This document shows positions 11,116-22,920 of a stretch of 64,000 nt of DNA, one piece after another (the first letter of the stretch is position 1; every line of letters starts with the position of its first letter). Made by a program: the position numbers and the translations under genes. This DNA is from Immersiella caudata. Lineage: Eukaryota > Ascomycota > Sordariomycetes > Sordariales > Lasiosphaeriaceae. Location of the stretch: NCBI GenBank assembly GCA_030512335.1, contig JAULSU010000003.1, positions 1,860,001 through 1,924,000 on the forward strand, given 5' to 3'. The notes beneath the pieces are model-generated. The model made no database searches. It was not told the DNA's origin and saw nothing but the letters and a program-made list of their open reading frames with translations.

Positions 11116-12966
11116 GCCTCCAAGACCTGAACAAAGACCCTCAAACTCCTCGTCGACCGCTCCAGAATCTCCCTCGCTCCCCTCTCCGAGGCCGTCGTCC
11201 CCGTATTCCTTTTCTTCATCTTGTCCTCTCGCGCCCTGACCCCCTTCTCCACGGCGTTCCCAAGCTGTTTTGCCTCCGCTGGGGTAATATCAGCATTCTG
11301 GTAAATATACCACGACATATTCTCGAGCACTAATGATACTTTTGCGTTCTCCTCTACCGTGACACGGTCGGCTGCGTACGGAAGAAAACACTTGGCGACT
11401 ATCGATGGCAAGATCCCCTCTCCGATGCTGGGGTCGATATCCTCTGGGTCAGGGCGCTTATGGATGAGAAGGTTTTCGGCAAGGCGGCGCAAAAGGGAAA
11501 CGTGAATAAAGGTGTACATCGCGTACGCGGCGGGGAGTGAGTCGATGAATAGTCGGAACATGAGGAGTGGGGTGGTGCAAACCCGTTCGGTAAATGTGTG
11601 GTAGAGGTCTTCCAAGGGGAAGGAAAGGTCTGGGATCCAGGCTGCTGCGGCGGAAAGAAGACGAAATAATCTCAGGCGGAGAGGTACTGTTTCGGCAACG
11701 CTGTCGCTCACTCGGAATGCAGCGCTTTTTGGGGACACTGTGAGTCGGGGTCTCCCGGGCTTGCGACTCGCTGTCCGCACAGTCGATCCTTTCCTTGGTG
11801 TAGGTGAGCCTGGCATCCCTTCATCTTCTTCATCCTCGGAACCAAATTCCTCATCGAGCGCCCAATCCGCCAAACTCCGAAACTGATCTTCCAGCCCTGG
11901 CTCTCCCGCCGTTGCCGCCCATTTCCTTTTGCTCTTCCCCGGCGGACTTGCCAGCTCCCTCTCGAAAACCTCCTGGAAGACCTTGCTATCAATGGTATCC
12001 TCAGCGGTGAAAGCCATCAGTGCCTTCATCACCTCTTTCAGGACGTCTTTCCTCTCCCTCCTCAGATCCTCCAGGTACACAATCAACAAACTCTCCTTCA
12101 GATTGTGCCACTTCCACCGCTGCCCCTCCTGGCCCTCCTCAATCCCTTCCTCCTCCATATCCATCATTTTCCGCTCATCCCAGTCCTTCTCCAACACTTG
12201 CACCATATACCCGAGCCATACCTGCCAATGTCTCCAACGCTGCGGGCACGACGAAGCGCATCGGAAGGCCCACCCAAGTACCGACCAGAAGTCCGTTCCG
12301 CGCTGCCATATGCTCTGCTCGTTAGCAAGCCGCCCGTCAAGTCCCTCAGCGTCACTAGAGCTGGTGGACGAAACACAGGGGCTGCTGTCATAGCGGCCGC
12401 CACGGCGGGATTCACGGAAGCGTGCCGGACGGCGGAAAATGAAAGCGGAGCGGAGGTTTGCGTTGACAGGGCCGGCTAGTTCGAGAACCGCGCGGAGGAA
12501 GGACAAGGAGCGCGCGGCAATGTGAAGATTGGTAGTGTTGGGTGAGCGGGAGGTGTACGATGGGTGGATGGTAAGAGTGTTGAGAAAAGCCAATTGTGGC
12601 GGTGGAGGGACGCGAGCGGGAGGTGAGGGCCTGAGGCCGAGAGGCGCGGTGCCATCTGTGAGGAGGCTGTCTAGAAGAAGAAGAGCGGGGAGGTCTGCAG
12701 TAAAAGGTCAGTGGTCGTTGCGCAGAAGCTGGCACGGAAGGAAGGGGTGGCTTACACAGTTCTTCCTCAAGTTGGATATTACATTGACCGCTGAGCTCGC
12801 GGACTGGCCGCTCTGCAGCGCGATATCGTGGTCCCCTGAAGCTGTCGTCGGCGATAGGACTGCTGATCCCGGTAATGTCGGCCTCGTGAGAAGGGTCCCT
12901 GGGCGTTTCGTACGATGTAGGTGTGGAAATCGATCTAGCCGATGTGAGGGGCGATGTCACAGACAT
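11106..12966 (-). CDS. Conserved-looking fungal protein of unknown function, 599 aa
   Basis: I do not recognise this family. Exons are 12966-12756 and 12694-11106. The join CTGT|ACCTCC keeps the frame and gives EEELYLPALLLLDSLLTDG. The N-terminal 70 residues are Ser/Pro-rich and probably disordered. A largely helical body follows, with Trp-rich segments (QRWRHWQVWLGYMVQVL) and an acidic patch (EEFGSEDEEDEG) next to a basic, phosphorylation-prone stretch (TPRKGSTVRTASRKPGRPR, AT-hook-like GRPR). A second helical region contains LFRLLSAAAAWIPDLSFP and LFIDSLPAAYAMYTF. No signal peptide or clear membrane span. The layout (helical body, nuclear-type basic patch) would fit a nuclear scaffold, but that is only a guess. 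Confidence 0.75.
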
Positions 12967-13629
12967 TATCGCGTTTGTACAGACGAATTCGTCCTGCGAA
13001 GGTGGTTTGGACGAAGCCCGCTCGCTGGCAATCCGCCACGAGGGAGAAGGCTGGCTCCAGGCCTGTGGATTGTTGGCGAGGCACTAAACGGGAGGATCCA
13101 TCAGCCTGGGAAACGCGTTTAGACGCGACGGTGGTGGGGCGACCACTGCGTTTTTGGCGTTTTTTTTTCTCAGTGGGGGGGTGGGTACAGGGATGCTCGC
13201 TAAATTGTAGCCGTTATCGATAATGGCGGACGGAAGGCGTCCCTAACGGTGATGTCACGCCTTGAGAGAAGGACGAAGCGGAAAACAACTCCAGAATCAA
13301 TTTACTGATTTTTGACCGCTATAATCTCAATTGATTCACCAGTCGCATTGCATGCTTGTTCAGGTAACCACACTCTTCATTCCCTAACCTCCATAATGGC
13401 ATTCCCTTACGACCAAGTAAGGTACCCGAATCACAACACCAAATGGAGCTGCGTTTTAAACCCACTGCCCGCACACGTAAAAGGTACAATTGTCTCGATC
13501 TCGACCTTTTTCAAAGTGCACGCCACTTTCCAGGATTTCATACTCGAACCTTGACTCCAAGTAGAATCTCACAAAATCCTCCCACTCTCCAATCAACTCC
13601 AACAAATCGACCCTCTCCCAGTTCATCCC
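12967..13629. other. Intergenic region
   Basis: A 663-bp spacer between the start of the 599-aa gene and the 3' end of the esterase gene. No gene seen. The right part (about 13,590-13,629) is C-rich and flows into the esterase coding end. Confidence 0.5.
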
Positions 13630-15749
13630 TCAAACAACATCCCCCAACCCAATCCCAATCCCCTCACACTGCTCCACCTCCCTCCACCCCTCCATCCTCC
13701 CCCTATCCTCCCCCCCCTCCTTCCAATCCAACACCCTAACCCTCCCCTCCTTCCCTTTCACAGCCCCCCATCCTCCCTCCCAAACCTCATAGCCTCTCGC
13801 CTTGTTGTACCCCCCTCCCCCATTCGGATCTCCCTCTCTCACAAACGCACTAAACAAATCCACCACCATCCTCGAAAACATCAAGTCTCCTTCATCTCGA
13901 AAGGGCAGTCCCTGACGAACGATGTTCCCAAACACGTAGTACAACTCTCCCGAGTGGCAGCGGAAGTACGGCAGGGAGGTATCCCCATAGGGGCGAGACG
14001 CTGTACGGGGTGCTTCGCACACGTCGGTTTGCGGCCAGCCGGTAGTTTGATATGTACGGTCAAACTCGTAGTAGTAGATTCCCTTTGGGACGCGGGAAGA
14101 TAACGAGGCGGCGGTTGCTTGGCCGTGGCAGCGGAAGATACCGTCGGTGGCGAGACGGGAGGAGGTATTGTAGATGGCGAGGGTTGTGTTTTGCAGGGCG
14201 GGGAGGGGAAAAAGGGAGGGGGGAACGGGGGAGAAGCCTTGCGAGGCGAGGTAGGATGTGGTGTTTGTTGTGTTGGGGAAGCGGATGAAAGGGGACCCGT
14301 CGTCGCGGGTGAGGCCCATCATGAGGGAGATGGGCAGGGGTGGGCCGGAGAGGGGAAGGGAGGGGGTGGGGAGGTAAACTCCGTCGGTTACAAGGTAGCG
14401 GGCGGTGCCGGCGGTGAGGAGAGTTGAGACGGGGACGGCACGGAGGCAGTCGACTTGGGAGGGTGAGAAGGTGCAGTTGGTGGCGGCAAGGATGGTGTTG
14501 CCGGCCACGGAGAGCTGCTCGGAGATGGTGTGGTAAGTCGAGTAGGTGGTTCCGTAGTTGAGGCCGCCGAGATTGGAGAGCAGAATAGCGGAGGAGAACT
14601 TGCCGGCGGCTTTGGGGGAGGCAATGAGAGCCCGGACGGAGGCGGCACCGGCGGATTGGCCGAAGATGGTGATGCGCTCGGGATCACCACCGAATGAGCG
14701 GATGTTGGCGCGGACCCAGTCCAGGGCGGTGATCTGGTCGGCGAGGCCAAAATTGCCATTGGTGATGCCGTCGTTCAGGGCGAGGAATCCTAGTGTAGAG
14801 AGACGGTAGTTGATGGCTACCAGGACCATATCGCCTCGGGAGACGATGTTGGCGCCATCAAATGTAGCGTCGTTGGCGGTACCTCCAGTAAAGGCGCCGC
14901 CGTGGATCCAGAAGCCCACAGGCTTGAGATTCTTCTTGTCGTTTTGGGCGCCTGCACTGGGGAGATGAGGCGTCCAGATGTTGAGAATCAGGCAGTCCTC
15001 GCTCCCCGAGCCTGATGACCCCTGAGCGCACTGAGCGCCGTAGTCCAGAGCTGAGACGGACTCTCCCGTTCCTTGAAAGAGGGTCGAGTAAGTGAAGCGC
15101 TTGGGCTGGGGCGCATAGCGGATACCGAAGAAGCGGAACGACAGGCGATCACGATAGCTGCTCTAGCAGTTAGTCTCAATCTTGATCCCGGCGGCGGGCC
15201 AGAAACACACCCAGTAAGCGTCTGGTTATTCGCCTCGACCTCAACCCGCCACTTTTCACCGGTATCCTGGACCCCTTTGCTCGAGAACGGGGCTGTCTGT
15301 GTACATAGTGCTGGAAGTAGCGACTCTGGATTCGCTTGCCATGTCTTTCCTGAAGAATCAATAGCTGTGAAACCAGCGTTGATGCCCTGAACCCAAAGCC
15401 CAGAGGTAGCATCGACCTTCCCTTGAAACAGGAGGTAGTCGAGATTCGGCTTCACGATACTCGTATTTGAGCTGGGTAACCAAAGCTGCTCGCCTAGAAC
15501 CTTGCAGCCAGCGAGAGCGTCGTCGTGTGATCTTGGGCTGAGGAGTATGACCCCTGAGTTTGCAAGAGGGCTATCCGCTCCTGTCAGCCCGTTAGCAATG
15601 TCGCTCTCATTTCGGCCCAGAAACAACGACCAAGTACCTCGCAAGTCATTGCTGATCAAGATTGTGAGATCTGACTTTAAGCTCTTCGGCGATGGCACCC
15701 CAGCTCCAAGGGATGCCAAGGCCAGAGTAAACACCACAAGACCGAGCAT
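13630..15749 (-). CDS. Secreted type-B carboxylesterase / lipase
   Basis: An alpha/beta-hydrolase of the carboxylesterase type-B family, predicted to cleave ester bonds outside the cell. Exons are 15749-15211 and 15157-13630, encoding 688 aa. Residues 1-18 (MLGLVVFTLALASLGAGV) look like a signal peptide. An N-terminal extension of about 150 residues precedes the core. Core marks are SGSEDCLILNIWTP, the oxyanion-loop WIHGGAFTGG, the nucleophile elbow FGQSAGA (S348) and RCHSGELYYVFG (likely catalytic H581). The acidic member appears to be D466 in RDDGS, where many relatives have Glu. Several NxT/NxS sites suggest glycosylation. Substrate cannot be told. Confidence 0.9.
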
Positions 15750-16375
15750 CTCGACAGGGACAATTCAGCCCAGGGATGGAGGTACGAAGAATGCCCCTCC
15801 ATTCTCGCCCGGGACACGACGCCGATATAATTCAAGTCCATGCCTTATTAAGACCTGTATCACTCCCATCTGTCCGTAGCCCAGGCCTCGTCGCTTGCAT
15901 CTAGGCACAAGCTTCCCGCCTCGCCTCGCGAACATTGCATTACCCGAGAGCCACTCTGTGCATCTCTAAATTAAGGCACCGGAGGAAGTTGCTCCCCAGT
16001 CCCGGGCGTCGGAAACCGCCAAAATGATTTGTTGGTAACGTCTAGGAGAGTACTGTTTAGCCTGATGTCGACTGTACCTATATCGCACGAGGGGAAGCAC
16101 ACGTACAAGTGGGTTGCGGAAATTTGCCTTGCTGTACTGACTACTCCAGCCGACTAGCGACGAATTCGATATAGGGATCAACATCTCCACCGTCAATTGT
16201 CAACATCGGGTGGCGGTGGGTGAGTTGGCACGAGAAAGCTTGATTACCGGAATGGCATCACCCTGTGCTCGGGATCAACACGAAATGGCGATATGTCTTT
16301 GAGCCCTCAGAACTCTGCGCTCTCGGCCCGACTGTGTCTCGAAAGGGCACCATCCCCTTTCCAACATCCAACACT
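15750..16375. other. Intergenic region
   Basis: A 626-bp spacer containing the esterase promoter and the 3' flank of the HeLo gene. No gene supported. Confidence 0.5.
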
Positions 16376-18325
16376 TCAAATCCTCACCTCCCCCAAAGGC
16401 TTGACCACCTCCTCATGCAACACCATACCCAACCGTGCCGCAACTCTATCATCCGTCTCATCGTCCTTTTCCCCCAGACCCAATTCCCTCCCTCCTTCAA
16501 GACACTTCCTCGCTGCCTTCTCAAAAATCTCCCCCATGCATGCTCCCAACTCCGCAATTTGGTCCTCCTCCAGCAATTTATTCCTAACCCTCAGCGCAAT
16601 CGACGGCCGGCCCCTTGCCGCATTCATATCAATCCCAAGTACATCCTCCACCGTCTTCCAGCGCCCAATTTCAACAAACAATACACCCAAGCTGTAGATA
16701 TCAAAGCTCTTCTTGAACCTCTCCCGCTCATCGCCCGCGAGAGATGATTGCGCCATCGGATGGCGGTACAAGTTATACTCGACGTCATCCCCCGGTCCAG
16801 GCACATCCGTCATCTCATCCGCGCGCGCAGGGCGGGAGAAGTCAAATCCGGATAGGTAAGGCTTGGTATAGTCAACGTGTCCAGAGGTCGTGCGGAAGAA
16901 GACCACATTGTGGCTTCGTAGGCCTTTGTGAAGCCAATTCACGGCGTGCAGGTAGAGAACGCAGTTGCTTATGGCGTGGGCTAGCTTGATTCGGTCTGTG
17001 ACGCGGGGACGGCGGGCGGTTTGGAGAAGCTCACGGAGGGAAAAGGGCGGGAGAGAGGTGTGTAGGTCATCGTCTTGTGGGCGCTCGAAGACGAGGCCGA
17101 GGCGCATGTTGAGGATGTCTTCGTCGTCGGGGCCAGGAGCGGTGTTGGGGATGGTGCTGGTGGCCTTATCAAAAAAACCGAGGCAGTGAGGGGTGCGGAA
17201 GGCTTCGGGTTTTGGGGTGTGGTGGAGGAGGGCGGCGAGCTTGCGGACGCGTTCGAGGATGACTTCCTTGGGGGGGGAGAGATCGCCTGGCCGTTGGCGG
17301 TCGTAGTCTTTCCATTCAATCCAAACCTTTTTGGGGATGGCCCCGGGTGGTTTGAGGAGGGCTTCACACCGGGGCAGCTCTGGATCGTCGGCGGCGGGAT
17401 CGAGCTCGATCATAGAACGGTCGAAGACGAGGTGTTGCTGATCTGTGGGTCTGCCAAGATCCAGAGACTTGACTGTGTCGTCGTCGGCCAACGGTGTCTT
17501 CTTATCGGCTTCGATCGACTCGTTAAATGCCTTGAATTTGGCCAGCTGGGAGAGGAGTTGTAGACCATCTGCGTTGGCGCGCTTCTGGGTGGCTGTCATT
17601 TGCATGATGGGGTTGGTAGGTACTGAAGACGCCTCCAACTTGATATTCAGAGCCATAACGAGCCGGGACAGATCTGTAATCTTGCGGTGAAGCTGGAGGA
17701 CGCCACGGTTTGTGTCCTGTACGGTGTGGTGTATTTCAACCTGCATGCGGGCGTCCAACATGCTTGTCATGTTGTCGTTCAGGGATGAGAACCTTGACAG
17801 TAATATCTCAAAGGCAGCCTTGTCAAACGAAACCCACTTCAGTCGGGCCACAGCTTCCTGGGAGGCTTCCTGGAGGGTAGACATGGCCTTCTTGATGAAC
17901 TTCCGGCGCTTCTCAGGCAAAGGGAAGTTGGCTGCGGCAGCATCCTTTTCGGGTTCCTGGAGAATGCCGTCTCTGTCCGGGGCTGTCTGGAGCCTGCTGT
18001 TTTTCTGCTGGTGTTCCTGGAACTCCTTGAACAGCGTTTGCACTTGAACCAGCAAGTCGAGAACAGTTTGCCGGTGGAGCGAGAACGTGTTCGACTCGAG
18101 GATTTTGGAGGGGTCTTTGCTGTCAAGATCAAGAAGGCCGCTGGTCTCGCTCCACGCAAAGAGTCTCTGCTGTTCCATGCGGAGACGGAGGTTGAGATAT
18201 CGGCATTCTTCGGGGAAGTTGATGGCGGTAACTAGGAGTTGGATACCCTGAATACAACCTGTATACACCTGGAGGCTGATCGACGCCACTCCGAGGGCGA
18301 GACCGGCTATCGAGACGGGATCCAT
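16376..18325 (-). CDS. HeLo-domain protein with degenerate kinase domain
   Basis: Single exon, 649 aa from MDPVSIAGLAL. The open frame extends 58 codons upstream, but that part looks non-coding. Residues from 1 to about 210 match the HeLo domain: a hydrophobic first helix (SIAGLALGVASISLQVY), then FPEECRYLNLRLRMEQQRLFAW. HeLo is the membrane-active module of HET-S and relatives and is related to the 4-helix bundle of MLKL. After a middle linker, about residues 370-640 form a kinase-like fold with a possible beta3 Lys (VWIEWK), HKGLRSHN at H466 in place of HRDxxxxN, GFDFSR (D495) in place of DFG, and DIYSLGVLFVEIG (D542). The catalytic-loop Asp is missing, so it is probably a pseudokinase. A role in regulated cell death or incompatibility is inferred from the domain, not shown. 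Confidence 0.85.
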   Translation of the reverse strand: MDPVSIAGLALGVASISLQVYTGCIQGIQLLVTAINFPEECRYLNLRLRMEQQRLFAWSETSGLLDLDSKDPSKILESNTFSLHRQTVLDLLVQVQTLFKEFQEHQQKNSRLQTAPDRDGILQEPEKDAAAANFPLPEKRRKFIKKAMSTLQEASQEAVARLKWVSFDKAAFEILLSRFSSLNDNMTSMLDARMQVEIHHTVQDTNRGVLQLHRKITDLSRLVMALNIKLEASSVPTNPIMQMTATQKRANADGLQLLSQLAKFKAFNESIEADKKTPLADDDTVKSLDLGRPTDQQHLVFDRSMIELDPAADDPELPRCEALLKPPGAIPKKVWIEWKDYDRQRPGDLSPPKEVILERVRKLAALLHHTPKPEAFRTPHCLGFFDKATSTIPNTAPGPDDEDILNMRLGLVFERPQDDDLHTSLPPFSLRELLQTARRPRVTDRIKLAHAISNCVLYLHAVNWLHKGLRSHNVVFFRTTSGHVDYTKPYLSGFDFSRPARADEMTDVPGPGDDVEYNLYRHPMAQSSLAGDERERFKKSFDIYSLGVLFVEIGRWKTVEDVLGIDMNAARGRPSIALRVRNKLLEEDQIAELGACMGEIFEKAARKCLEGGRELGLGEKDDETDDRVAARLGMVLHEEVVKPLGEVRI

Positions 18326-20811
18326 CTTCAGACGATGCTGCCCTTGTGAGGTGGCCGATCGTGGGACCGGGGCGAATACGCAGACGGTGTTGGTCGCTCC
18401 TTGCCCCGAGTTTCCACTGACCGCTGGTCTGGTTGGAGTTGGGACCTGGGAGGGGTTCTGAGGCGCCCTAGAAAGTCCCCACTTGACACAAAGCACCAAA
18501 TCAATATAAAGGCACTCGCCCGGAAGTCATAATAAGCTCATGTGCGGAAATGCCAACTGAACGCATTGTTTGATCGCTTGATCGGTGTTGTCCAGCCACT
18601 TGCTGTCGCACCCAGATAACGTAATCGACTCTGAATTGAACCGGTGGGTCTGTGAGAGGGTAGCAACTTCCTCGACTTGCTGCCGTCCGTCGATGGGAGA
18701 GAAGACATCTAAGTAGTAATTTCCTGTCTGAGAATTGCTTTTGTGTCCTCACCACCGTCACGACCATGGCCTCTAACTTGGCTGCTCGTCAGATGAGTCT
18801 CGGCTCCCTCGTTGGCCCAGCCTTACGACCAACCCTAACCCAATCCCCCACCTCACCAATGAGTTCGGCGGTGGGTGCCGTACCCTGCAACAGAAGCCGG
18901 TTCTGAAAAGGCTTGGTTCGGTGCCCACTCTGTCGCTGATGATGGTCTGTAGGCTTGACTCGAGACTGTTTTGCTCACATCGTGGCCATCACACAGAAGC
19001 GCAAGTGTGTCGACAGAAGGCTCCGCGGCTCGATCGCCGAAGTTTGGCGCTGGGTTGCTCGGTCCGCTGCTGGCCAGGATCTTTCATTCGGCAGTGCCGT
19101 CGGCACGGAAGCCAAGAGGCAGACCAACACACGCTCAACGACTATCGGATTCGGATTCACACAGACCTCGCGGCATCTACTACCTGCAACTGCGACAGGT
19201 CGACGGGGATGTCGTGAAATTGCAGTCCAGCGGACTCTTGGCCCCACGGTTACGTTCGGACGCAACCCACAATCCCATGTTCGCGGGGTCGCGATCCTGG
19301 TGTGTGTCACCGTTTGAGCAAAAGTGAGGCACCTGCACAACGTGGGGAGGGCCGCAACCCGCTGACCTGCAGGTGACGCCTGCCCTTGAGGAGCCCTGCT
19401 ACACGACGCGATTGGAGAGAAGTCGGAATGATGAGCGGCGGGCTGGCTGTAACAACGTTTTGCGGCAAGAGCAAATGTTTGCACGATGCTGAAGATCCGC
19501 CCGTTGGATGCCGCCCTCACCCCGCGCGAACGACAGCCCCTTGAAGGCGATCCTCAACAGGGATTGACGGGCGTGTTTTAATTTGCAGCACGGTCGATGC
19601 CATTCAGCTCTCGGCACGCAGCCCACTGCGGTGCTGCAACGCGCCCCGGATCGCTCGCCGCGAGCTCGCCCGACCACACCGTCATCTGGACGGGTCCGTA
19701 CCGCTCTACGGACGGTCCAGCGTTGTATTGCGCCTGTGTTTGGGGCTGCAAGGGCGGAATATCGCGCCAATCAGCGCTGTGGTGTCGCCGTGTTTCAGCT
19801 GGGTCAACCGGACCAGGGGCCATCCTCGTCGTCCTTCCGCCGTCCTCCCACCCACCTCCGCGTCGCTGCATGTGGAGAGGGCAGAGAAAGGGGGACGAAA
19901 ATCAGAAAATCGGCCCTGTTGTTGAGGGGCTTGGGGGGACTGGGACAGGGTTCCGAATGTGCGTGGCTGCCGCTTTCGCCGTCGGCGCGGCTGCTGTTAG
20001 CGCAGAGGACCGTGTGGACTGATATTCTCACTTGCCATCGCCAATTGCCAAATTCCATGCCCAGAGCCTTTCCCGAACAACTCTTTTCTTGTCGCCCTCG
20101 CTTGTCCCCGAGTCACCGAGAGAGCCGAGCCGGTTGGTTGCAAGGCGGCGGAGCGGCGACGCGGAGTGAGCCTGACAGATTCACGGCACACTCATATGGA
20201 CATGTCATAATAAGGGCACAGCAGCTCACCACCTGTCGACCCCCCATCTGTCAGACAACCATCGCAGCGCTGTAGTCGGAGAGCAGCAGCCTTGTCCCAG
20301 CGCAAGCTGGAGATATCCCAACCTTGAGGGCTCTCATCAACAACATCACATCGCGTCTCAGGTCAGACCAGACATCTACTGCTCCCACTTACTAGTTCTT
20401 TGGGCGATGGTGGAGCCCGGCCGTGCGAGACAGGCCACAATATGACCGAAAGAGGGAAACTGACATGACTTCGCAGAGTGTGTGCATGCGCGGCAACTAA
20501 TCGAGAGATCGGCTCCCGACTGTGTCGTTACAAATACCTGCTACTGCTCAGAGACCGGAGACGTTGCCTGCTAGGTGCTCCACTCCCCTCAACGGCCGCA
20601 GGTGCAAGGTGGAGGTCCCCGAACCAGCTAAGACGCCTGGACGCGCACCTCGAGGCCTGCGTCTTCGCCGTGTCTGTGGAAGCTCATCCAAGTCGAGCCC
20701 GTTGGCGACCGATCCGCCCGACGCCCCTGCGCGGCTGCCCTTCGGTCCCAGAATCCCGCCTCCCGGCACCCGTCCGAATCGGCCCCTGATCGCGTAGGAT
20801 TGATTGCCGAC
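18326..20811. promoter_or_regulatory. Divergent intergenic region, HeLo gene / Zn2Cys6 gene
   Basis: 2.5 kb between divergent starts. GC-rich open frames of up to 230 codons (such as 19583-20275) occur in several overlapping frames, without domains or splice logic. I treat them as chance. It probably holds both promoters and leaders. Confidence 0.45.
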
Positions 20812-22920
20812 ATGGAGCCCTTCTCGCCCGAAGCCCCACTGTCGTCAGCCGCCTCCAGTAGCGGCTCTCCAACGGTTTCCAGCGATAGCCCGGGGACGGC
20901 GACCTCGTCCTCCACCGTTGCGCCATCGGCGACCACTGACGGCCGCGTTTCACAACAACCGGCAGCGCCGCCATCGGTTCCTGCAGCATGTCTTGCATGT
21001 GTAAGTTCCTTCTTTATGCGCTGCGTGCCATGGATCTGCCTGTCGATTTGTCTGCTGACATCCACCAAAAGCGCGGCAAGCACCTGAAGTGTGACGGGCT
21101 CACGCCCTGCTCCCGTTGCACCATCTCGAACTCAGAGTGCGTCTATGTTGCCTCGCGCCGCGGCTACAAGGGGCCTCGCAGGAACACGGCGCACAATCCA
21201 CATAAGCGGCACGCATCGTCGTCGCCGCCCTATGCTGGCGCCGTGGAGAGCTGTCCGATGCTGCTCGGGCACACGCCCGTGTCCATCCCAACGCCTACCG
21301 TATCTACCTTCAATCCCTCCATCGTCCTGCCAGAGCAGTCACCAGTCGGGTACACAGCGCCCTCGGCAATGTCTACCATGCCAGTGTACAGGAATCCCTT
21401 TGCGCCAACCATGGAAGGCAATGCACTAGCTCTCACTACGATTCCGCAAACCCAGCCGCCAGTTGCCAGCCTGGCCGAGAGGTGTTTCGATGCCTTCTAT
21501 CACTGCTTCTACGCTGCTCATCCGTTTGTGCTGCCAAAAGAATTCTTCATTCGGCTGCTCAAGGAAAGCCCGAGTCCCAATCTTGAGGCCGTGATGGCCG
21601 CGATGAGGTATCTCGGGGCTTTGTACGTTGACTGCGGCCCAACCAAGGCGACATATCTTGACGAGGCCATCCGCCTTTGCTATCTCCCGACAACGGCAAA
21701 AGACGGCTTTTTAATTCAGGCCTTGTTGCTCATCATTGTGGGGTTGGATGGAAGCTGCCAGCAAGAGAGAGCCCGAGAGCTGTTAGCCGACTGTGAGCGC
21801 TATGCCATTGAAATAGATCTCAATAAGCGGGAGTTCGCCACGCTCCACGGTCATGGCAACCCGGTTCTGGAGGAAAGCTGGCGGCGTACTTGGTGGGACC
21901 TCTACGTCTGCGACGGCATGATCGCAGGTGTTCACCGCGTCACAAACTTCTTGCTTTTCGACATTTCTGCCGACGTAGCCCTGCCATGCGAAGAACATCA
22001 ATATCTTACAGGGGTAGGTGCTGGCATCCCGCCGCGTGCTTCTGTCAGCTGACCCTTCATGTAGCGCATCCCGCCTCCATCATACATGGAAGACTTTGAC
22101 GACCAAATCTTCTCGGGCGAGGACCGAGAGTTTTCTTCGTTTGCGTACCGCATAGCTGCGGCGAGGAACCTCGGGCGGTTTATGCGGACACCGCAGATGA
22201 TATTCCCGGACGATGAGAACATCTCCAGGGTCGAAGCTCTCCTCACCAACTGGAGGATACATCTTCCCGACTCAAAGCGGGACGACCTGAACAAGGCCTG
22301 CCAGCTCGACGAAATGATGTTCCAAGCACACTTTATCACCCATGCGTAAGTGAAACTTATACGGGTTGCCTCGAAGGACGCTAATGGCCTCCCATAGCTG
22401 CACAATCATGCTACACCAACCCTTCTCGCAGCTAGACACGTCCCCTGTGCAGGCAGTCAACTCATGCGCGCCCCATCGACCAGTCGCTTCGGGTGACAAC
22501 TTCAACGCACACACCCGACACACCATCACGGCGGCCTGCGAGATCAGCAAGATGGTGACGCAAGCAGTCCCTATCACGAGCCACACTCACTTCTTTACCT
22601 GTGTGCTTACCATGTCCTCGATCGTCCACCTCTCCAAATGGGCTCTTTACTTTATCGAAGATGAGGAAGATCTGCGTCAGCAAATTCGGCTCAACATCGG
22701 CGCTCTCAACAAGCTGAGCAAGGTCTGGAAAGCGGCCAACACGGCTTGGGGGCAGGTCAAGGGCGTGGCGCAGGACATTTACCGCGAGAAGAAGGCGCAT
22801 CAGATCAGCCCGGCGTTCTGGGTTGGGTTTACGCAGGAGCAGATGATCAGCAGCATCAATGCCGACGAGGGCATCATGAGCGAGTTCAATATTTTGCAGC
22901 AAGTTACGCAAGCGCAATGA
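20812..22920 (+). CDS. Zn(II)2Cys6 transcription factor with fungal MHR domain
   Basis: A DNA-binding regulator. Exons are 20812-21000, 21072-22013, 22065-22345 and 22398-22920, encoding 644 aa. The first intron splits the zinc cluster between its second Cys and the following Arg, a common intron site in this class. The joined cluster is C60-x2-C63-x6-C70-x5-C76-x2-C79-x6-C86, the canonical spacing. The basic region is RGKHLKC rather than the usual RxRKxKC. The N-terminal 55 residues are Ser/Pro/Ala-rich. Residues from about 200 to 480 fit the fungal middle-homology region, with FDAFYHCFYAAHPFVLPKEF and SWRRTWWDLYVCDGMIAG. It is followed on the same strand by an ABCG transporter 2.0 kb away. 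Targets are unknown. Confidence 0.9.

Noticed and set aside
18326..18499. 58-codon N-terminal extension of the HeLo protein
   Set aside because: The extension is Pro/Ser-rich and starts at a non-ATG codon, while HeLo proteins begin at the MDPxSIAGLA motif.
18766..18906. 47-codon frame starting MASNLAARQMSLGS after an ACCATGG context
   Set aside because: It looks like the start of a protein, but no in-phase continuation or downstream exon with coding character could be found.
19583..20275. 230-codon plus-strand open frame
   Set aside because: It overlaps other long frames on both strands, is low in recognisable structure and rich in Arg/Pro/Ser. It is consistent with chance in GC-rich DNA.
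20522..20797. 91-codon frame ending just before the Zn2Cys6 start
   Set aside because: Pro/Arg-rich with no domain. At most an upstream ORF, and other frames here are open too.
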